64,000 nucleotides of DNA from Phoma sp. XZ068 (GCA_004835665.1 RBKR01000020.1:992001-1056000); one strand, 5' to 3'; shown: positions 21,601 to 33,619, counted from the first letter of the stretch. Translations and numbers: made by a program. Notes: a model not told the origin generated them from the letters alone.

Positions 21601-23279
21601 CGCGGGGCAAGCGAGGGGCTTTTGTATTGTGCTGCGTTATCTGTAAGATGCATCGCCCTCAAGCCTGGTGGTGGAGGAAACGATTGATTCAGAGATACTG
21701 CCGTAGGGTTCGAGTAATTCTTCACAGGCGAGAGAGCCGGCTGGGACCCTCCACGATGCCGGTCTGGCCGCTGAGGTGAAATCCCTCGTGCGGGTAGGGA
21801 AGGTACGGACTCCACTCTAGCAAACGCATCTGTCAAATCCTCATCAGGAATCGAGGAGCCCCAGGTTGGCGAGCTGTCACGGCGCTGCGAGGAGGAGTTT
21901 GAGGGCTTTGCCCTCCTTTCCACCGCAGCGCTTTTCATAAGCTTTGTGTCTACAGCCAGGAGGTCTTGGCCACTGAGCGAGCTAACGGTGGCTGAATTTG
22001 CCCTTGTTGTGATCGCGTGCGGTATCTCTGAATGACCGGAGTCACTGGTGAAGGACGTGTTTGCGGTATCCACCAGGGTGCGCTGGGAAGAAGACACAGT
22101 GTCGAAAGATGTATTGGCAGTCGACTGAGATGCACCGAGGGAATTGAAGGAGGGCGCCATTTCCAGATACGGATGATTGGAGAGTGAAGGATTGTTCTTC
22201 GATGTAACTGGTGTCTGTGGCTTTTTGAAAGGCTGTTTCCCCTTCGAGGTCTTGGTCAACTTTGAGGACTTCTCATGTTCATGCGAACCGTCGGATGGTC
22301 GCTTTCGGGTGGTGGAGTGCAAGGAAAGGTTGGCACTTGCCTCTACTCTTCTTCTCGCAGCTTTGGAGGTAACTGATGGCGACGGTGATCTGGACAACGC
22401 TCTTGGTGATGGATCAGTGAAAAAGCCATCCTCATCGTCGGTAGGAGACCCAGGCTCAGGAATAGCTGCATCACTTTGCCTGCAGTTCGCGAAGATATTT
22501 CTTGGTCTAGGCGTGTTCTCAGTTGCTAGCGGTTGTTAGTAATTGAGGTCAACGTGCAGAAACGCTTTCACGCCATCAACGGGGTGTGAGTGTAAATATG
22601 AGAGTAGACTGTAAAGAAGGAGCTGATGAGAGAGTAGTTGTTGAAGATGTAAGGAAATGGGAGATCATGAGAACAGCTGGAGCTGGAAATGGCGTAGCTT
22701 GCAGACAGAGCGTAACGGGGCTTAGTAGGGTATCATCAACTGTCGTAGGCTCGTTGCTGAGCATGCACCACGCATGTTCCATGTGTGATTACACCAAGAA
22801 CGAATCGATATGAACTTACGCGGCTGTCGTGTTCTGAGGCCATTCAGCGGCACATTGCCCGCACTGCTTGGCGTTGCCGTCCTTGAGATTGGTGACTCAT
22901 GTCGGATCTTACTTTGAAATAACTTACGTTGAAGTAAGTTTGACAACACGTTTAGCTTTTCGTCCTTTGCGAGAGATGTTGCTGCTGTCACTACTGTCTC
23001 AAACATTTTCAGAACCTCATCGAGAGCTGACTCGTTCGAGTAGTAAAGCCGCTGTACCTTGGCGGCCACATGGTCAACTGCAGTTTTGTTACGACGTGCT
23101 GGTGACTTGAGTTCGGGTTTCAAATTGAAGCCTAATCGATAAGTGGTTTCAAGGTTGCGAATGTGGTTCTTTAGGCCCTCTCCATTCTTCCGCGGTGTCA
23201 ATGGTGGTACCGAGGCGGAAGCGGCTTCTGCGCCCGCACCACTCCGGGTGTTGCCCTGTGGATGGACCAAGCTTTGCAT
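18630..23279 (-). CDS. RNA-dependent RNA polymerase (RdRP, RNA-silencing type)
   Basis: Two exons, 23279-22820 and 22525-18630, with a long intron of 294 nt (donor GTAAGT; acceptor CGCTAG preceded by TTACTAAC), giving 1451 residues. This family copies single-stranded RNA into double-stranded RNA that Dicer cuts; in Neurospora QDE-1 serves quelling and SAD-1 meiotic silencing. The N-terminal ~430 residues are Ser/Pro-rich and disordered-looking. The conserved half includes KFGTDRFLYLNVPD, YLNLNGHKLLVARQPAIRR, and the catalytic loop GGDYDGDIFW near residue 1080, where the three Asp bind metal. The motif is intact. Which of the fungal RdRP clades it belongs to cannot be told here. The first exon has a Lys/Arg-rich helical part and starts at the only in-frame ATG. 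The C-terminus is acidic (DDEAEEDEDEGEG). Confidence 0.9.
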
Positions 23280-24000
23280 GACCACGAAGCCATACAGGCG
23301 TTCTACGGCCAATTAATACCAAAAGATACCAAAGCTTGAAAAAGAATGAAGTGGATCGAAGAAGTGAAGGAGCAAGGCTGAGGAGAGCAAACTTGGTGCC
23401 TCTGGCTGCAGTTGCTCTTGGTGACGGCGGGGGCCAACTTGCAAACGCGCTCCTTCCGCGCGTGAGCACGTGCAAACAAGACTCTGCTCCATAAGCGCCG
23501 GAGTAGCACAGAGACACTGCAGCTGGGGTCTATAACAACCAGTACACCTTGTAAGTATAGGTTATGTTTGCGAGCGCGCTGGACGCCTTATCGAGGGATA
23601 TGGGTGTGGTAGAGTTGTAACCTGCAGTTTTCTGATTGGTCAAGGTCTGAGCAAAGCGAACATGAGCTCTAGCCGCCGAGGCGCACCCAGCTTCACCACG
23701 TTGCAGATCCTGAGCTGCGAGGTAGACGCTGCTTCATGCAGCTTACTCGGCCCTTCTTGGGCTTTGGCGCACAGACTCACAACTACCTGTGATGCTAGAT
23801 GTTTTTTAAATTAGAGATCATGCCAAAATCGCAGTCACAGCAAGTGGGATCCGTAGATGATTGCCGCAATGGCTGAAGGGTCGTCTAGATTCGTGTCGCT
23901 TTTCGCACTATAGGCGCATATCCGATCATGCAATAGGTATTCGTAAATCAATGAACCAGTCCAACCCCACTCCTCCACACATACCCCTCGTTGAGAGAAC
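23280..24000. other. intergenic, RdRP promoter side and TCTP 3' end
   Basis: 721 bases upstream of the RdRP start and beyond the TCTP stop. Frames here on minus overlap the RdRP 5' leader and lack motifs. Nothing else seen. Confidence 0.4.
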
Positions 24001-24748
24001 TTAAACCTTCATCTCGGTGAGGCCGTGCTTCCAGACGGTAACGTAAGGGGTGACACCATCCTCGCGGTAGTTGAGGAGGATGATCATGCCATCAGGGTTC
24101 ATGGACTCGCCGGTGAAGAATTCGTAGTCCTTGAAGTTGGCGACGATCTTCTTAGCGTAAGCGGCAGCACCCTTCTCGAAGGTGGTGATCTCCTCGGCGG
24201 AGGCACCCTTCTCCTGGAGCTTGGCCTTGACAGCCTTCATGTAGCCTGCAGATGTCAGAAAGGCGCCAAGGAGGTTGTGGTGTTCCAGACTTACCCTTGA
24301 GGTAGGTCAGGTAGCCCTTCTTGTCGAAGCCGGTCTCGTTCAGACGGAAAGAGTAGACGACATCGATCTTGGTCTCGGCGGAGTCCTCGACACCCTCCTC
24401 AGCCTCCTCGGCGGAAGCGTTGCCGCCAGTGTCTGCGCCCTGTTAGCGCCCCCTCTCTGAGCAATGGGTTGTTGTGGGGCAGAGCATACCGAAGGTCTCA
24501 CCACCGACGCTGATCTTCTTGCAGTCGGCCTCGTAGACGACACCGTCGATCTCCTTGACGTCGTAGGAGTCGGAGATGATCTCGTCGTCGGTGATGATGT
24601 CCTGCAATCCAGCGTTAGCAGGCAAATTGGCGGCAGCGGGGGGCTTGGATGTGTGCGGGACATGCTGGCGCCCAAAGGAGAAGGCGGGGTAGGCGCGCAG
24701 TCAGGTCGGCGCCCAGCAGCAGCGGCAACGCACCTTGTAAATGATCAT
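24001..24748 (-). CDS. TCTP: translationally controlled tumour protein homologue (TCTP)
   Basis: Four exons, 24748-24734, 24601-24490, 24432-24295 and 24245-24001, totalling 510 nt and 169 residues, the usual TCTP length. The first exon codes only five residues (MIIYK). The rest carries the family's signatures: DIITDDEIISDSYD, a flexible acidic loop (EEAEEGVEDS), and the C-terminal helical hairpin plus WKHGLTEMKV. TCTP (Tma19 in yeast) associates with ribosomes and responds to growth and oxidative stress. Donors are GTGCG, GTATG and GTAAG; acceptors are TGCAG, CGCAG and TGCAG. The exons keep frame throughout. The start faces that of SUR2. Confidence 0.95.
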
Positions 24749-25282
24749 GGTGGCGGTGGTGAGGGTTTGTGAGAGAGAAGTGAGAGTGAGTGTGGGTGAG
24801 GGGAACTGAAGCAAAAAGCTGCTCGCCCTTGGGGGTTGCAATTTTGGTGGGGTCAGAAAACTAGACTGCTTTCGGCCGCTAGCCTGCTTCTGGAGCCATG
24901 GGCAAGCTCGGTTTGCCTAGTGGCGACGAGCGCCAGTCACGGCTGGGCGCGACCAGGATTCGGACGGGAGACGGAATCATGATGGCACGGCTGCGCCTGT
25001 TTTCAGCAGCGTCAGCACCACTCTCACACGACTTGCCCCCGACGCTGCTCTGCCCACCTCAGCCTCTCCTTTCGAGCCCGACAGCCTCAATTGCACCGCC
25101 GGCCCTCTTCGACTCCTGCCCGCGACCCTCTTTCCCCCTGATTCCCTTGTTCCGCGACATCCGAGTGCGCGCCGCATCATCGTCGTTTGCCCTGCAGCAG
25201 CCAGAGTCCGCACCTCGCCGCCCACCGCGCTCCTACACCACACTGCATAGCACAGCGAAATACAATACATGATCCCGCCGCC
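24749..25282. promoter_or_regulatory. divergent promoter region between TCTP and SUR2
   Basis: 534-base spacer between two head-to-head genes. It includes a CT-rich leader on the SUR2 side (25020-25130) and GA-rich sequence (CT-rich on the minus strand) before TCTP, as in strongly expressed fungal genes. Open frames over it on both strands look like chance. Confidence 0.5.
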
Positions 25283-26589
25283 ATGGCGAGCAACGTTACC
25301 TCGTACGATCTGCCGCCGCTGCCCGCATACACCCTCGAGCCTCTGCCACAACTCGTCTCCTGGGCCTCGGACGCCGCCGTCCAGACCGCACTGCCCATTA
25401 TCGCATACTGGGTCGTCTCCCTAATCTTCCACGTAATCGACGTATACGACCTCTTCGCCCAGTACCGTCTGCACACACCTGCCGAAGTGCTCAAGCGCAA
25501 CCATGTCACGCGATGGGAGGTGTTTCGAGATGTGGTCCTGCAGCAGGTCATCCAGTCGATCGCCCTGATGGGGCTCTCCTACTATGACGACGCACCCACG
25601 ACCGGCACGGCAGAGTACGACGTAGCCTGGTACGCGCAGAAGCTTCGTCTTGCACAGCGTGCCATCCCCTTCGTCCTCTCCATGGTTGGTCTTGACCCCA
25701 CCGCATTGGCCTTGAAGCTGTCTGCAGCACAGCCCACCTTGGCAGCGGTCGTTGCGGGCGGACGTTACGCTGGACTACCTGCCTTTGCTTCGTGGGAGCT
25801 CAACACCGCAAGCTTCTTGTACTGGTACGCTGTGCCTGCGGTCCAATTCATGGCTGCCATCGTCATCATCGATGCCTGGGAGTACATGCTTCACCGCGCA
25901 ATGCACATGAACAGATGGCTCTATGGTAAATGCTCCTGACTTTACACTCTACCAACTTGCAGCTAACAGCCACAGTCACCTTCCACTCGCGCCACCACCG
26001 CCTTTACGTTCCTTACGCCTACGGCGCCCTCTACAACCACCCACTTGAGGGCTTTGCTCTGGACACACTCGGCGGCGGTCTTGGATACCTGCTCACCGGA
26101 ATGACAATGCGCCAGTCCATGTGGTTCTTCACCGGATCGACAATCAAGACCGTGCTCGACCACAGCGGTTACGAGTTCCCCTACGACCCTCTCCACTACA
26201 TCTTCCCCAACAACGCTGCCTACCACGACATCCATCACCAGAGCTGGGGTATCAAGACCAACTTCTCGCAACCCTTTTTCGTCTATCTCGACCGCATCGG
26301 CGGCACCATGTACAAGGGCGACACTGCATCCAAGTACGAACGTGCGCGCCGCACTGCGCAGGAGAAGTTTGACCAAGAGAAAGAGAATGAGCTCAATGCG
26401 GTCCTGGCAGACGTTGCTACAAGTGACGAGAGCCTGCGTGCACAGGGAGCGTCAACACCTCGCATCTCGCGGAAGAAAGCGCTGAGCATTTCATCTTCGG
26501 CAGGGAACTTCAAAGACCTGACAAACAAAGTCAATCAAAACTTGCACGGCAGGGGAGCCGGTGTTTTACGAGCCGAGAGCTCACGTTAA
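25283..26589 (+). CDS. SUR2: sphinganine C4-hydroxylase
   Basis: Two exons, 25283-25925 and 25976-26589, with a 50-nt intron (GTAAAT...CCACAG, branch GCTAAC), giving 418 residues. The enzyme makes phytosphingosine from dihydrosphingosine at the ER. It belongs to the fatty-acid hydroxylase/sterol desaturase superfamily: hydrophobic helices near 35-60, 95-115 and 185-200, then the three His boxes HRAMH (204-208), HSRHH (218-222) and HDIHHQ (298-303) that hold the di-iron centre. The intron falls exactly before the second box. The C-terminal 70 residues are charged and Ser-rich, longer than in yeast. ATG sits in a GCCGCCATGG context; an upstream in-frame extension from 25187 was not used. Confidence 0.92.
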
Positions 26590-27301
26590 GCGCTGCTACG
26601 TTTTGCACTTTCAAACTCATTTGCATACATGCATCTGCGATAACTAATGTATAGTCTGGTACACCATGTTCGTTCGCCTTCAATTGTATTACTTCATTCA
26701 GTATTTTTACACCATCTTTTGTCTTGCCCGGCGTGGCTACTTTGGAGACAACCTTCTACTTTACGAGCCCACCGTTCGCTTTATAGGCTTTTTTATGAGG
26801 GCGGCATTTGGCGTATGGGCGATTGGATCACGATACTCAATCGAATTTGTTCTTCTTCACGCTTTGACTTGACTGTGATTTGCTGGCTTTGTTAGTTGGC
26901 AGTGATATGTCATGCAGACCTTACTGAATCATGCAGCAGGCGAAACGTCCAGAACCTGTCTCTCATCCCGTTTCACGTCACAGTCGTGTCCACGAGGGAA
27001 CTTCTTCGAATGGTCGAGATCGGTTTATCCACAATGTTACAAATATCGTGAACGCCTGAAGATGCTGTACATGATACTGGGCCTGCCTGACATTCATGAA
27101 CAATGCAGCTCCATGCACCGCACATTGAGCTCACACAATGTCTCGTCCGACCACTGTCAGATATGGCGCGCGTAGAATTCCCCAACTCGACATCACCCTA
27201 AACAAAGACAACTATCACTTACCTATAGGTGTTGTAAACCTACGACACGCCTAGTGCAACATCGTAGAAAACGTTTCGACTCTTTGTCCAAGATCGTCAC
27301 C
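26590..27301. other. intergenic
   Basis: SUR2 3' flank and promoter of the next gene. Frames of up to 87 codons exist but lack support. A+T-rich 26640-26880. Confidence 0.35.
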
Positions 27302-28771
27302 ATGCCTTCACTTTTTCGAAAGATGGAAACTCGGCGTCTGCACGGCCCAGACATTAAGAAGATAGTGCACATCCTACGCAATGACCCTCACTCCTTAGCC
27401 AATCCCGGAGACTGTTTGTACAGCAAAGTGACTGACACGGCCATTAAGCAGCTACCACGACGTCTGCGCTCGTCCCCTTTGTCATCACATGGAGCATTGT
27501 GCCGTACTCACAAAGGGCTACATGCCAACCTAATCAACGATATCTGGGCCTGGATCAAGTTTGAGCTTGAAGTCGCGATTGGTCGTTTCTTATACCCAAT
27601 CCTCATGTCTGATATTCTGTCTGAGGCAGACCAGTATCGACTCCGCCAATTAGAGCCGGTTGTGGAAGTATTCAATCCAAACTGGACGCTTGCTGAGTCT
27701 CCACCACCTGGCAAACCGCCTATCGACGCTGGAACAAAGTGGGCGTATCAGAAGAACCGATGTCCTGCTTGTATTCTTGCACGCATTGGCTCAGATGAGG
27801 GTGCGCTGTTTGCGCTGTTTGTTGGTATGTATGGCCATCTGCGTTCGCGCAGCGGCGGCCAGAAGGGTGTAAACAAGATCAGAAGCAAACGACTGCGCTT
27901 TGTGCGATACTGGATGCGTTCACATGCAAATGGCGACCTGGCAGCGCAGGACGCATATGATCTCGGCGTCAGGCTGAAGGGGTTACGGCGTGAAGCGAAA
28001 GTATCTCTTCGGCATGCTGGGCAGCCTACTAAGTATACACGAGATATCTTGGACGAGGTGCCAGTTACGCCTCATCACTGTTTAGACGATCAGCCACCGG
28101 CTATGGTAGATTTGTCAGACCCATTCAACCCAAAAGACTGGACAACTACCTCGAACCATGATCCTAGAATCGGTCATCCCCGCCGTCCGGTTCCCACAAC
28201 ACCAACAATCATCGAAAGCTGTGCCACCAAACCCCTCCCAGACCTCCCACAAGCCAGTATCCCCATCCATTCCACTCACGCGACCGAAATCGATAAACTC
28301 GCACCGCTCCCAATCATCTCCCACACAGCCCTCAAGCGCCGCGACTCAGTCATTAGCTTCTCCGGACCACATACCCATTCTCACCGCCCCACATCATCCA
28401 TCTACTCCACGCCCTCGCGACTCACCCTCGCACCATCTACACTTTCAATCACAGACCCGCACACCTCAACGCGTTATGATCCGTTTGACACGCAAGAAGA
28501 CCGGTTGAACAAGTATCGCAAACTGATGTCTCGTGCAAGTGATGCTCGGAAGGTTAGCGAAGGTAAGGTACTATTTCAAGGGCGGTTGCTGCCGAAGCCT
28601 AGTCGGGGGAGTATGTACACTGCGTTTGGGGAAGAGGGAGGAGGTGAGGAATTTGACGGTGTGGATTTTAGTCCGCCTGCTAGTCCAGGGTTGGAAGAGT
28701 TTTGTGAGGAGGGAGAAGAGGATGGGAATGGTGACTTGGATGGGTCTGGATTGTGGGACGGTCGGGAGTGA
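27302..28771 (+). CDS. hypothetical protein, conserved-looking N-terminal domain and disordered tail
   Basis: Intronless, 489 residues from an ATG in a strong CACCATG context (16 more codons are open upstream). The first 270 residues look folded: LHANLINDIWAWIKFELEVA, a DQYRLRQLEPVVEVFNP helix, a CPAC pair in NRCPACILARIG, and a basic segment (SKRLRFVRYWMRSH). The remaining 220 residues are Pro/Ser/Thr-rich, ending in Glu/Gly-rich acidic sequence. No family recognised and no signal peptide. Frame length, codon use and the folded-then-disordered layout argue for a real gene. Confidence 0.65.
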   Translation: MPSLFRKMETRRLHGPDIKKIVHILRNDPHSLANPGDCLYSKVTDTAIKQLPRRLRSSPLSSHGALCRTHKGLHANLINDIWAWIKFELEVAIGRFLYPILMSDILSEADQYRLRQLEPVVEVFNPNWTLAESPPPGKPPIDAGTKWAYQKNRCPACILARIGSDEGALFALFVGMYGHLRSRSGGQKGVNKIRSKRLRFVRYWMRSHANGDLAAQDAYDLGVRLKGLRREAKVSLRHAGQPTKYTRDILDEVPVTPHHCLDDQPPAMVDLSDPFNPKDWTTTSNHDPRIGHPRRPVPTTPTIIESCATKPLPDLPQASIPIHSTHATEIDKLAPLPIISHTALKRRDSVISFSGPHTHSHRPTSSIYSTPSRLTLAPSTLSITDPHTSTRYDPFDTQEDRLNKYRKLMSRASDARKVSEGKVLFQGRLLPKPSRGSMYTAFGEEGGGEEFDGVDFSPPASPGLEEFCEEGEEDGNGDLDGSGLWDGRE

Positions 28772-29271
28772 TTTGGTGAGTATGTGGAGGTAGTGGCGAC
28801 CTCGGGATGCTGGTCAGCAGATACCTAGGTATCATAAAATAAGCCACAGTCAACATCGGAAGTCACGCTCCTTTGTTCCACCTGATAAATTCCTACATTT
28901 TCCCAAATAAAAATATGGGTCGCCTAGGAGCCGCTTCTCGACCCGGGAATCCGGGGTGAGGTCCGGTTCAATACCTCTAGAAGCGGTTGGTGGCTGAGAC
29001 GCGACGGAGTATCCGCCAATCAAACGAGTCGCCCTCGAACTGATCAGGCAAAACATTAGCCTAAATGCAATAATATCCACCTCGTTCTTTGCCATCTCCT
29101 GCTATGCGGCCCGCTTATACCTAGGCATGGATATATGCACTGGCATGGATACACGGTCTAGCATATAAGGACTCCAACGTTCCCCGGTGCTCCAATTCTT
29201 CCCCAGTCTCCACTCCACCTCCGCCTTGCATTCGTTGTCGGCCGCTCGACAGTCGGTCAATATTCCCCGCA
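28772..29271. promoter_or_regulatory. promoter region of the sugar transporter
   Basis: Holds a perfect 14-nt palindrome (GATACCTAGGTATC, 28820-28833) and an inverted repeat with 8-nt arms (28931-28938 and 28979-28986). Between its arms lie several CGG/CCG triplets and a CCGGGG core that fits CreA's SYGGRG. A GGCTAA core on the minus strand (29056-29061) fits the XlnR consensus GGCTAR. These are pattern matches only; no binding is shown. Confidence 0.4.
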
Positions 29272-31075
29272 ATGAGTCCCCATTTCAAGCGTCCCGATCA
29301 GACCAATGTGGTCGAGGCACAGGAAGCTGCGCCTGAGCTTTCAAAGGTGTCATGGACCAAGTCGCCAAACATGCGCAAGCTTTACTTCTACTGCATGATT
29401 CTTTGCGTTTGCTCGGCCACCACTGGTTACGATGGGTGAGTTCTGGGTCCTGCAAGCAGAGAAGGTCTTGTGACTAACTGTGCGAAGATCTCTCATGAAC
29501 ACTTCTCAGATCCTCAAATCCTGGCAGAACACGATGGGTCACCCTTCGGAGGACACTCTGGGTCGTCTCAGTGCCATGTACTCGATCGGTTCCATCGCTT
29601 CTCTCCCCGTTGTGCCTTTCCTTAGCGATAAGTTTGGCCGCAAAACCCCCATCACTGTTGGTTGCGTGATCATGGTCATTGCCGCCGCCGTTCAGGCCGC
29701 CGCTATGAGCCGCCCGCAATATGAAGGCGCCCGTTTCTTCATGGGTTTCGGCAACTCCATGGCTCAACTCTCCTGCCCCATGCTTATCACCGAAATCGCG
29801 CATCCTCAGCATCGTGCCAGGATCACCACCATCTACAACTGCTTGTGGAATCTTGGTGCCCTGATCTGCGGTTGGTTGGCTTTTGGTACTCAGCACATTC
29901 CCAGCACCTGGTCCTGGAGAATCCCCACCCTCATCCAGGGTATCTTCTCCATCATCCAGCTCACATTCATCTGGTGGATTCCTGAGTAAGTTCTTCTTAT
30001 ATTGCCAAATATTTCTCGCGATTGGCTAACTTTGACTTCTAGGTCCCCACGTTGGTTGCTGTCCAAGGACAGGAACGACGAGGCGCTCCAAATGCTCGCT
30101 CACTACCACGCTGACGGCAACGACAGCGATTCCACTGTCATGTTCGAGTATGCTGAAATGAAGGAGACCATCCGCATTGAGTTCTTGCACCAGAAGACCT
30201 CTTCATACATGGATTTCATCAAGACCAAGGGCAACCGCAAGCGACTTATGATCATCATCTCTCTCGGCCTCTTCTCCCAGTGGTCTGGCAACGCCCTCAT
30301 CAGTTACTACGCTGCTATCATCTACAAGGGTGCCGGTATCACTGGCCAGACTGAACAGCTGGGTCTGGACGCTGGAAACAAGGTCCTCTCCCTCTTCGTC
30401 TCCATCTCCTGCGCTTTGTTGGTCGACCGCGTTGGTAGACGCCCACTTTTCCTCGCTGCGTAAGTGTGCACATCCCCTTTATTCAACAACTTGACTAACT
30501 TCGAATAGCACCGGCGGTATGCTCATCTTCTTGATTTGCGCCACGATCACTGGTCAGCAATACGCCCTGAAAGATACCATCGCCATTGGCTACATCAACA
30601 TTGTCTTTGTCTGGCTGCACGGTGTTGCCTACGCTCTGGCCTGGTCTGGTCTCCTCGTTGCCTACACCGTCGAGATTCTGCCTTACAAGCTCCGCGCCAA
30701 GGGTGTTTTCATCATGAATCTTTCAGTCCAAGTCGCCCTCACCATCAACAACTACGTAAACCCCATCCCCATCTCCGAGGGTGGCGGCTGGTTCGGCCAG
30801 AACTGGAAGCTGTTTGCTTGCTACGCCGGCTGGGTTCTCCTCGAGTTGATCTGGGTTTACTACTTCTACGTCGAGACTCGGTATGTCACTATTTATGTTC
30901 ACCATTCTGAATCAAAGCTAACTTTCCCTCCAGTGGCCCCACTCTCGAGGAGATTGCCCGTATCTTTGACGGCGAGAACGCAGAGGTTGCTGACATTGAC
31001 ATCGATGGCAAGGGCTTGGAGCACCACCGCACTAACAGTATCAAGGAGGCTCATGTGCAGGTGGAGAAGGCATAG
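29272..31075 (+). CDS. MFS sugar transporter
   Basis: Five exons: 29272-29435, 29488-29985, 30043-30459, 30509-30880 and 30934-31075, totalling 1593 nt and 530 residues. Introns of 49-57 nt with GTGAG/GTAAG/GTATG donors. It belongs to the sugar-porter branch of the major facilitator superfamily and should import a sugar at the plasma membrane by proton symport. Seen: 12 hydrophobic segments, SDKFGRKTP after helix 2, ARFFMGFGNS, PESPRWLLSKDR after helix 6 (split by an intron), DRVGRRPLF after helix 8, and VETRGPTLEEI after helix 12 (also split). The family contains the fungal lactose-permease-like group, which it resembles by eye; substrate is not known. The promoter carries possible CreA and XlnR sites. 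Confidence 0.9.
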
Positions 31076-31854
31076 GCGAGTCCGCCACTGTCCTTCAGCC
31101 AAGCCGCTGTGCGCCTTTGTACGTAATTGTTATATGCTTGTGTAGTGGGAGATCAAAAGTGTAGTGCGAACTGCTTACCGTCAAGTCCTATCTTCCTGAT
31201 TTTATAATGCTATCAAGTATCTTCTGGACCTTTTTGTGGTACGAAATATGTGTTATTTACGATATTAAAACTCTGGGGAAAACCTCAGGTACTTCACTCG
31301 ACTCTGGATCGTTCAGGAGGTTCTGCTGAAGTTAAACATCAAGAAGCCCGAATCCATGACAACGCCCAACTTGGTTTCGGCACGTTGAGATACTTTTCGA
31401 AATCGAAACATAGTCAGCTTGAAGTGTCACAGAATCCTCCTCGGATATGGCGAGACCAAAGGTGATCGCCATGTCATCTTGTTGAACGCAAAGCCGCTCC
31501 TCAGTATTGTATGGCAATTGGCAAGCTTCCAATGTTATCAAGGCAAAGTCATTGTGGCTTGCATTTGGAGTAAGCGCTATTGTCGTAGCGCAGACTTGAA
31601 AGTGCTAAATGCTCTCAACTGTGCTGTCGGACAATTTAAATGCCATGAACTCCGTTGCTATATGCGCACAGGCTGTCGTGTCACTACCTAGGTAGGTAAG
31701 CGAGCGCGTCTATGGCATCTAGAACATATTTCGCCCCTTTAGAACACCCTACAATAGCTAGGCTCCTGTCAGACCTGATATCTGCACATCATGATGTTGA
31801 CAATGAACTTCTCATGTTCGGCGCTTCGGGCCGCAGCCATCAAGCGCGGCCCCA
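31076..31854. other. intergenic
   Basis: Transporter 3' flank. Frames of 70-90 codons on both strands lack motifs. A short CCTAGG palindrome (CTACCTAGGTAG) lies near 31685-31696. Marks the start of the accessory-looking stretch. Confidence 0.35.
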
Positions 31855-33450
31855 ATGGGCGCTAGCGCGAGTGTTGTCACGCTTACTCAATACCACTTGC
31901 TCTATCAACTACATGAGAACGCGGTTATGCTTTGCAGGGATACTGGATTGAGGACTTTCAATAATGCCTGCAGTGCCTTCGTTTATGATACGCTTCTTTC
32001 GTCCTTTCACCCGTGTCCGACTTCTCGCCCTTCACCCAATTTGGGTCGCTTCCCCAGAATAACTCTAATCTATAACTCTCTCCGAAAGGCATCTGGCCAC
32101 ACGCCTGCTGCAGGGGTTTCCCAGCCGATTTATCAGTTCATCGACGAGAGTGTTGAGCCTTTCGAGGGGTATACAGTTGGAGGATACTACCCGGTGCAGA
32201 TCGGCGACCGCCTCGGTCCCGCGCGCTATCACGTTGTACACAAGTTGGGCTATGGAGGCTCATCCACTATATGGCTAGCGCATGACGAACGCATGGCTAA
32301 ACATGTTGCAGTTAAGATCGCGGTGTCAGACCCTGACTGTCCAATTGAAAGCAGCGTACTAAGATCTCTATCGGGTAGCAATGCAAAGGCTGGTATTACC
32401 ACGATACCAGAGGTTTTAGACGAATTTGAAGTAGAAGGTCCTGAAATTGGAGGTTCCAGGCGAAAACACCACTGTCTTGTTACTACACCAGCAAGAATGA
32501 GCCTTGCAGAAGCGCGAGAGGTGTCTGATCGCAGGTTGTTTCAACCCTCGGTCGCTCACGCCATGGCTGCTCAGCTTGTTCAAGCTGTTGCTTTCTTGCA
32601 TTCCCGAGGCATCGTCCACGCAGGTAAGTGAGTTGGATCATTGCGCTTAAACACTACTGCACAAACCAGACATTGACATCAAGCTCAGATCTTCACGAGG
32701 GCAATATTCTTCTTCGACTACCCAACTCTATCGACAATCTAAAACCAGCTCAGCTCTACAAGAAGTATGGGCAGCCCCAGCTTGAGCAGGTAAAGCGGTC
32801 TGACGGAAAACCTCTGGATCCGTGGGTGCCTACTCATGGCGTCATACCAATCTGGTTTGGATTTGACAAACCTCTCTCGCTTGCCGATGCGCAAATTTTC
32901 TTAAACGACTTTGGCGAATTCTCCCAGCCAGCAGTCGAAGCGCGACCCAGTCACACCCCCTTGATGTACCGATCCCCTGAGATGCTTGTGGATCCAAAGT
33001 CGCCGGTTTCTTTCCCTGCTGAGATTTGGAGTCTGGCTAGTGCGATATTCGCTATCATGGGCCAGCGGCCTTTGGTTTGAATCCTGGTTTCCTAGCGAGG
33101 ACGCATTACTTGCAGAACATGTTGATACATTAGGACGTCTGCCTGAAGAATGGTGGGCAGGTTGGGAAAACCGGGAACAGTATTTTAATGACCAACTCCA
33201 AACACCTCATGGACAGCCACGTCGGTTGCTAGAAGAGCGGCTAGAGTATTCCGTGCAGGAGCCACGAAGGGAAACCGGGATGGCAGAGATGAGTGCGGAG
33301 GAGAAGCAAGACTTCCTTCTCCTCCTAAGATCAATGCTAACATTCAAGCCAGAGGAACGGATCTCTGCCCAACAGGTTCTTGAATCCCGCTGGGTGCAGA
33401 AATGGGCAAATCCGGCGTTGGAGTTGCTAAAGAATAATCCTCAGGCTTAG
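31855..33450 (+). pseudogene. SRPK-like protein kinase, broken by a +1 frameshift
   Basis: Exon 1 runs to 32623 and exon 2 from 32689, across a 65-nt intron (GTAAGT...CTCAG). The first exon has VHKLGYGGSSTIWLAHD (Gly loop), VAVKIAV (Lys) and, across the intron, GIVHADLHEGNILL (catalytic loop with the family's HxDLHEGN pattern). PLMYRSPEML and FPAEIWSLASAIFAIMG follow. At 33078-33080 a TGA ends the frame, but the next frame continues directly with the expected FESWFPSEDALLAEHVD and runs to 33450. One extra G at 33074-33075 explains it. An intron cannot, because the matching sequence is continuous. The usual DFG site is read as NDFGEF. SRPK-type kinases phosphorylate SR proteins; this lineage in fungi is large and variable. 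The start is uncertain. Either a real pseudogene or an assembly error. Confidence 0.7.
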
Positions 33451-33619
33451 TCTTTACAGTTCGCTGTATATAGAATATTAGCATTTGTATGTTTTGGGCT
33501 GGTTTTGGCTGCTCCTGGATCTGGATGGCATTATGTCGTTTGTAGGGCGCGAGGCTCATGTTTACTAGCGCGATTCCTACACAAACACCTGTCGCCGAAC
33601 ATTACTTGTAGAACACAGC

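Noticed and set aside
24001..25282. long frames antisense to TCTP and across the SUR2 leader
   Set aside because: They are mirror frames of exons and G+C-rich leader sequence; the exon models explain the DNA.
27302..31075. biosynthetic or sugar-utilisation gene cluster
   Set aside because: Only the transporter fits; neighbours show no catabolic or backbone enzyme.
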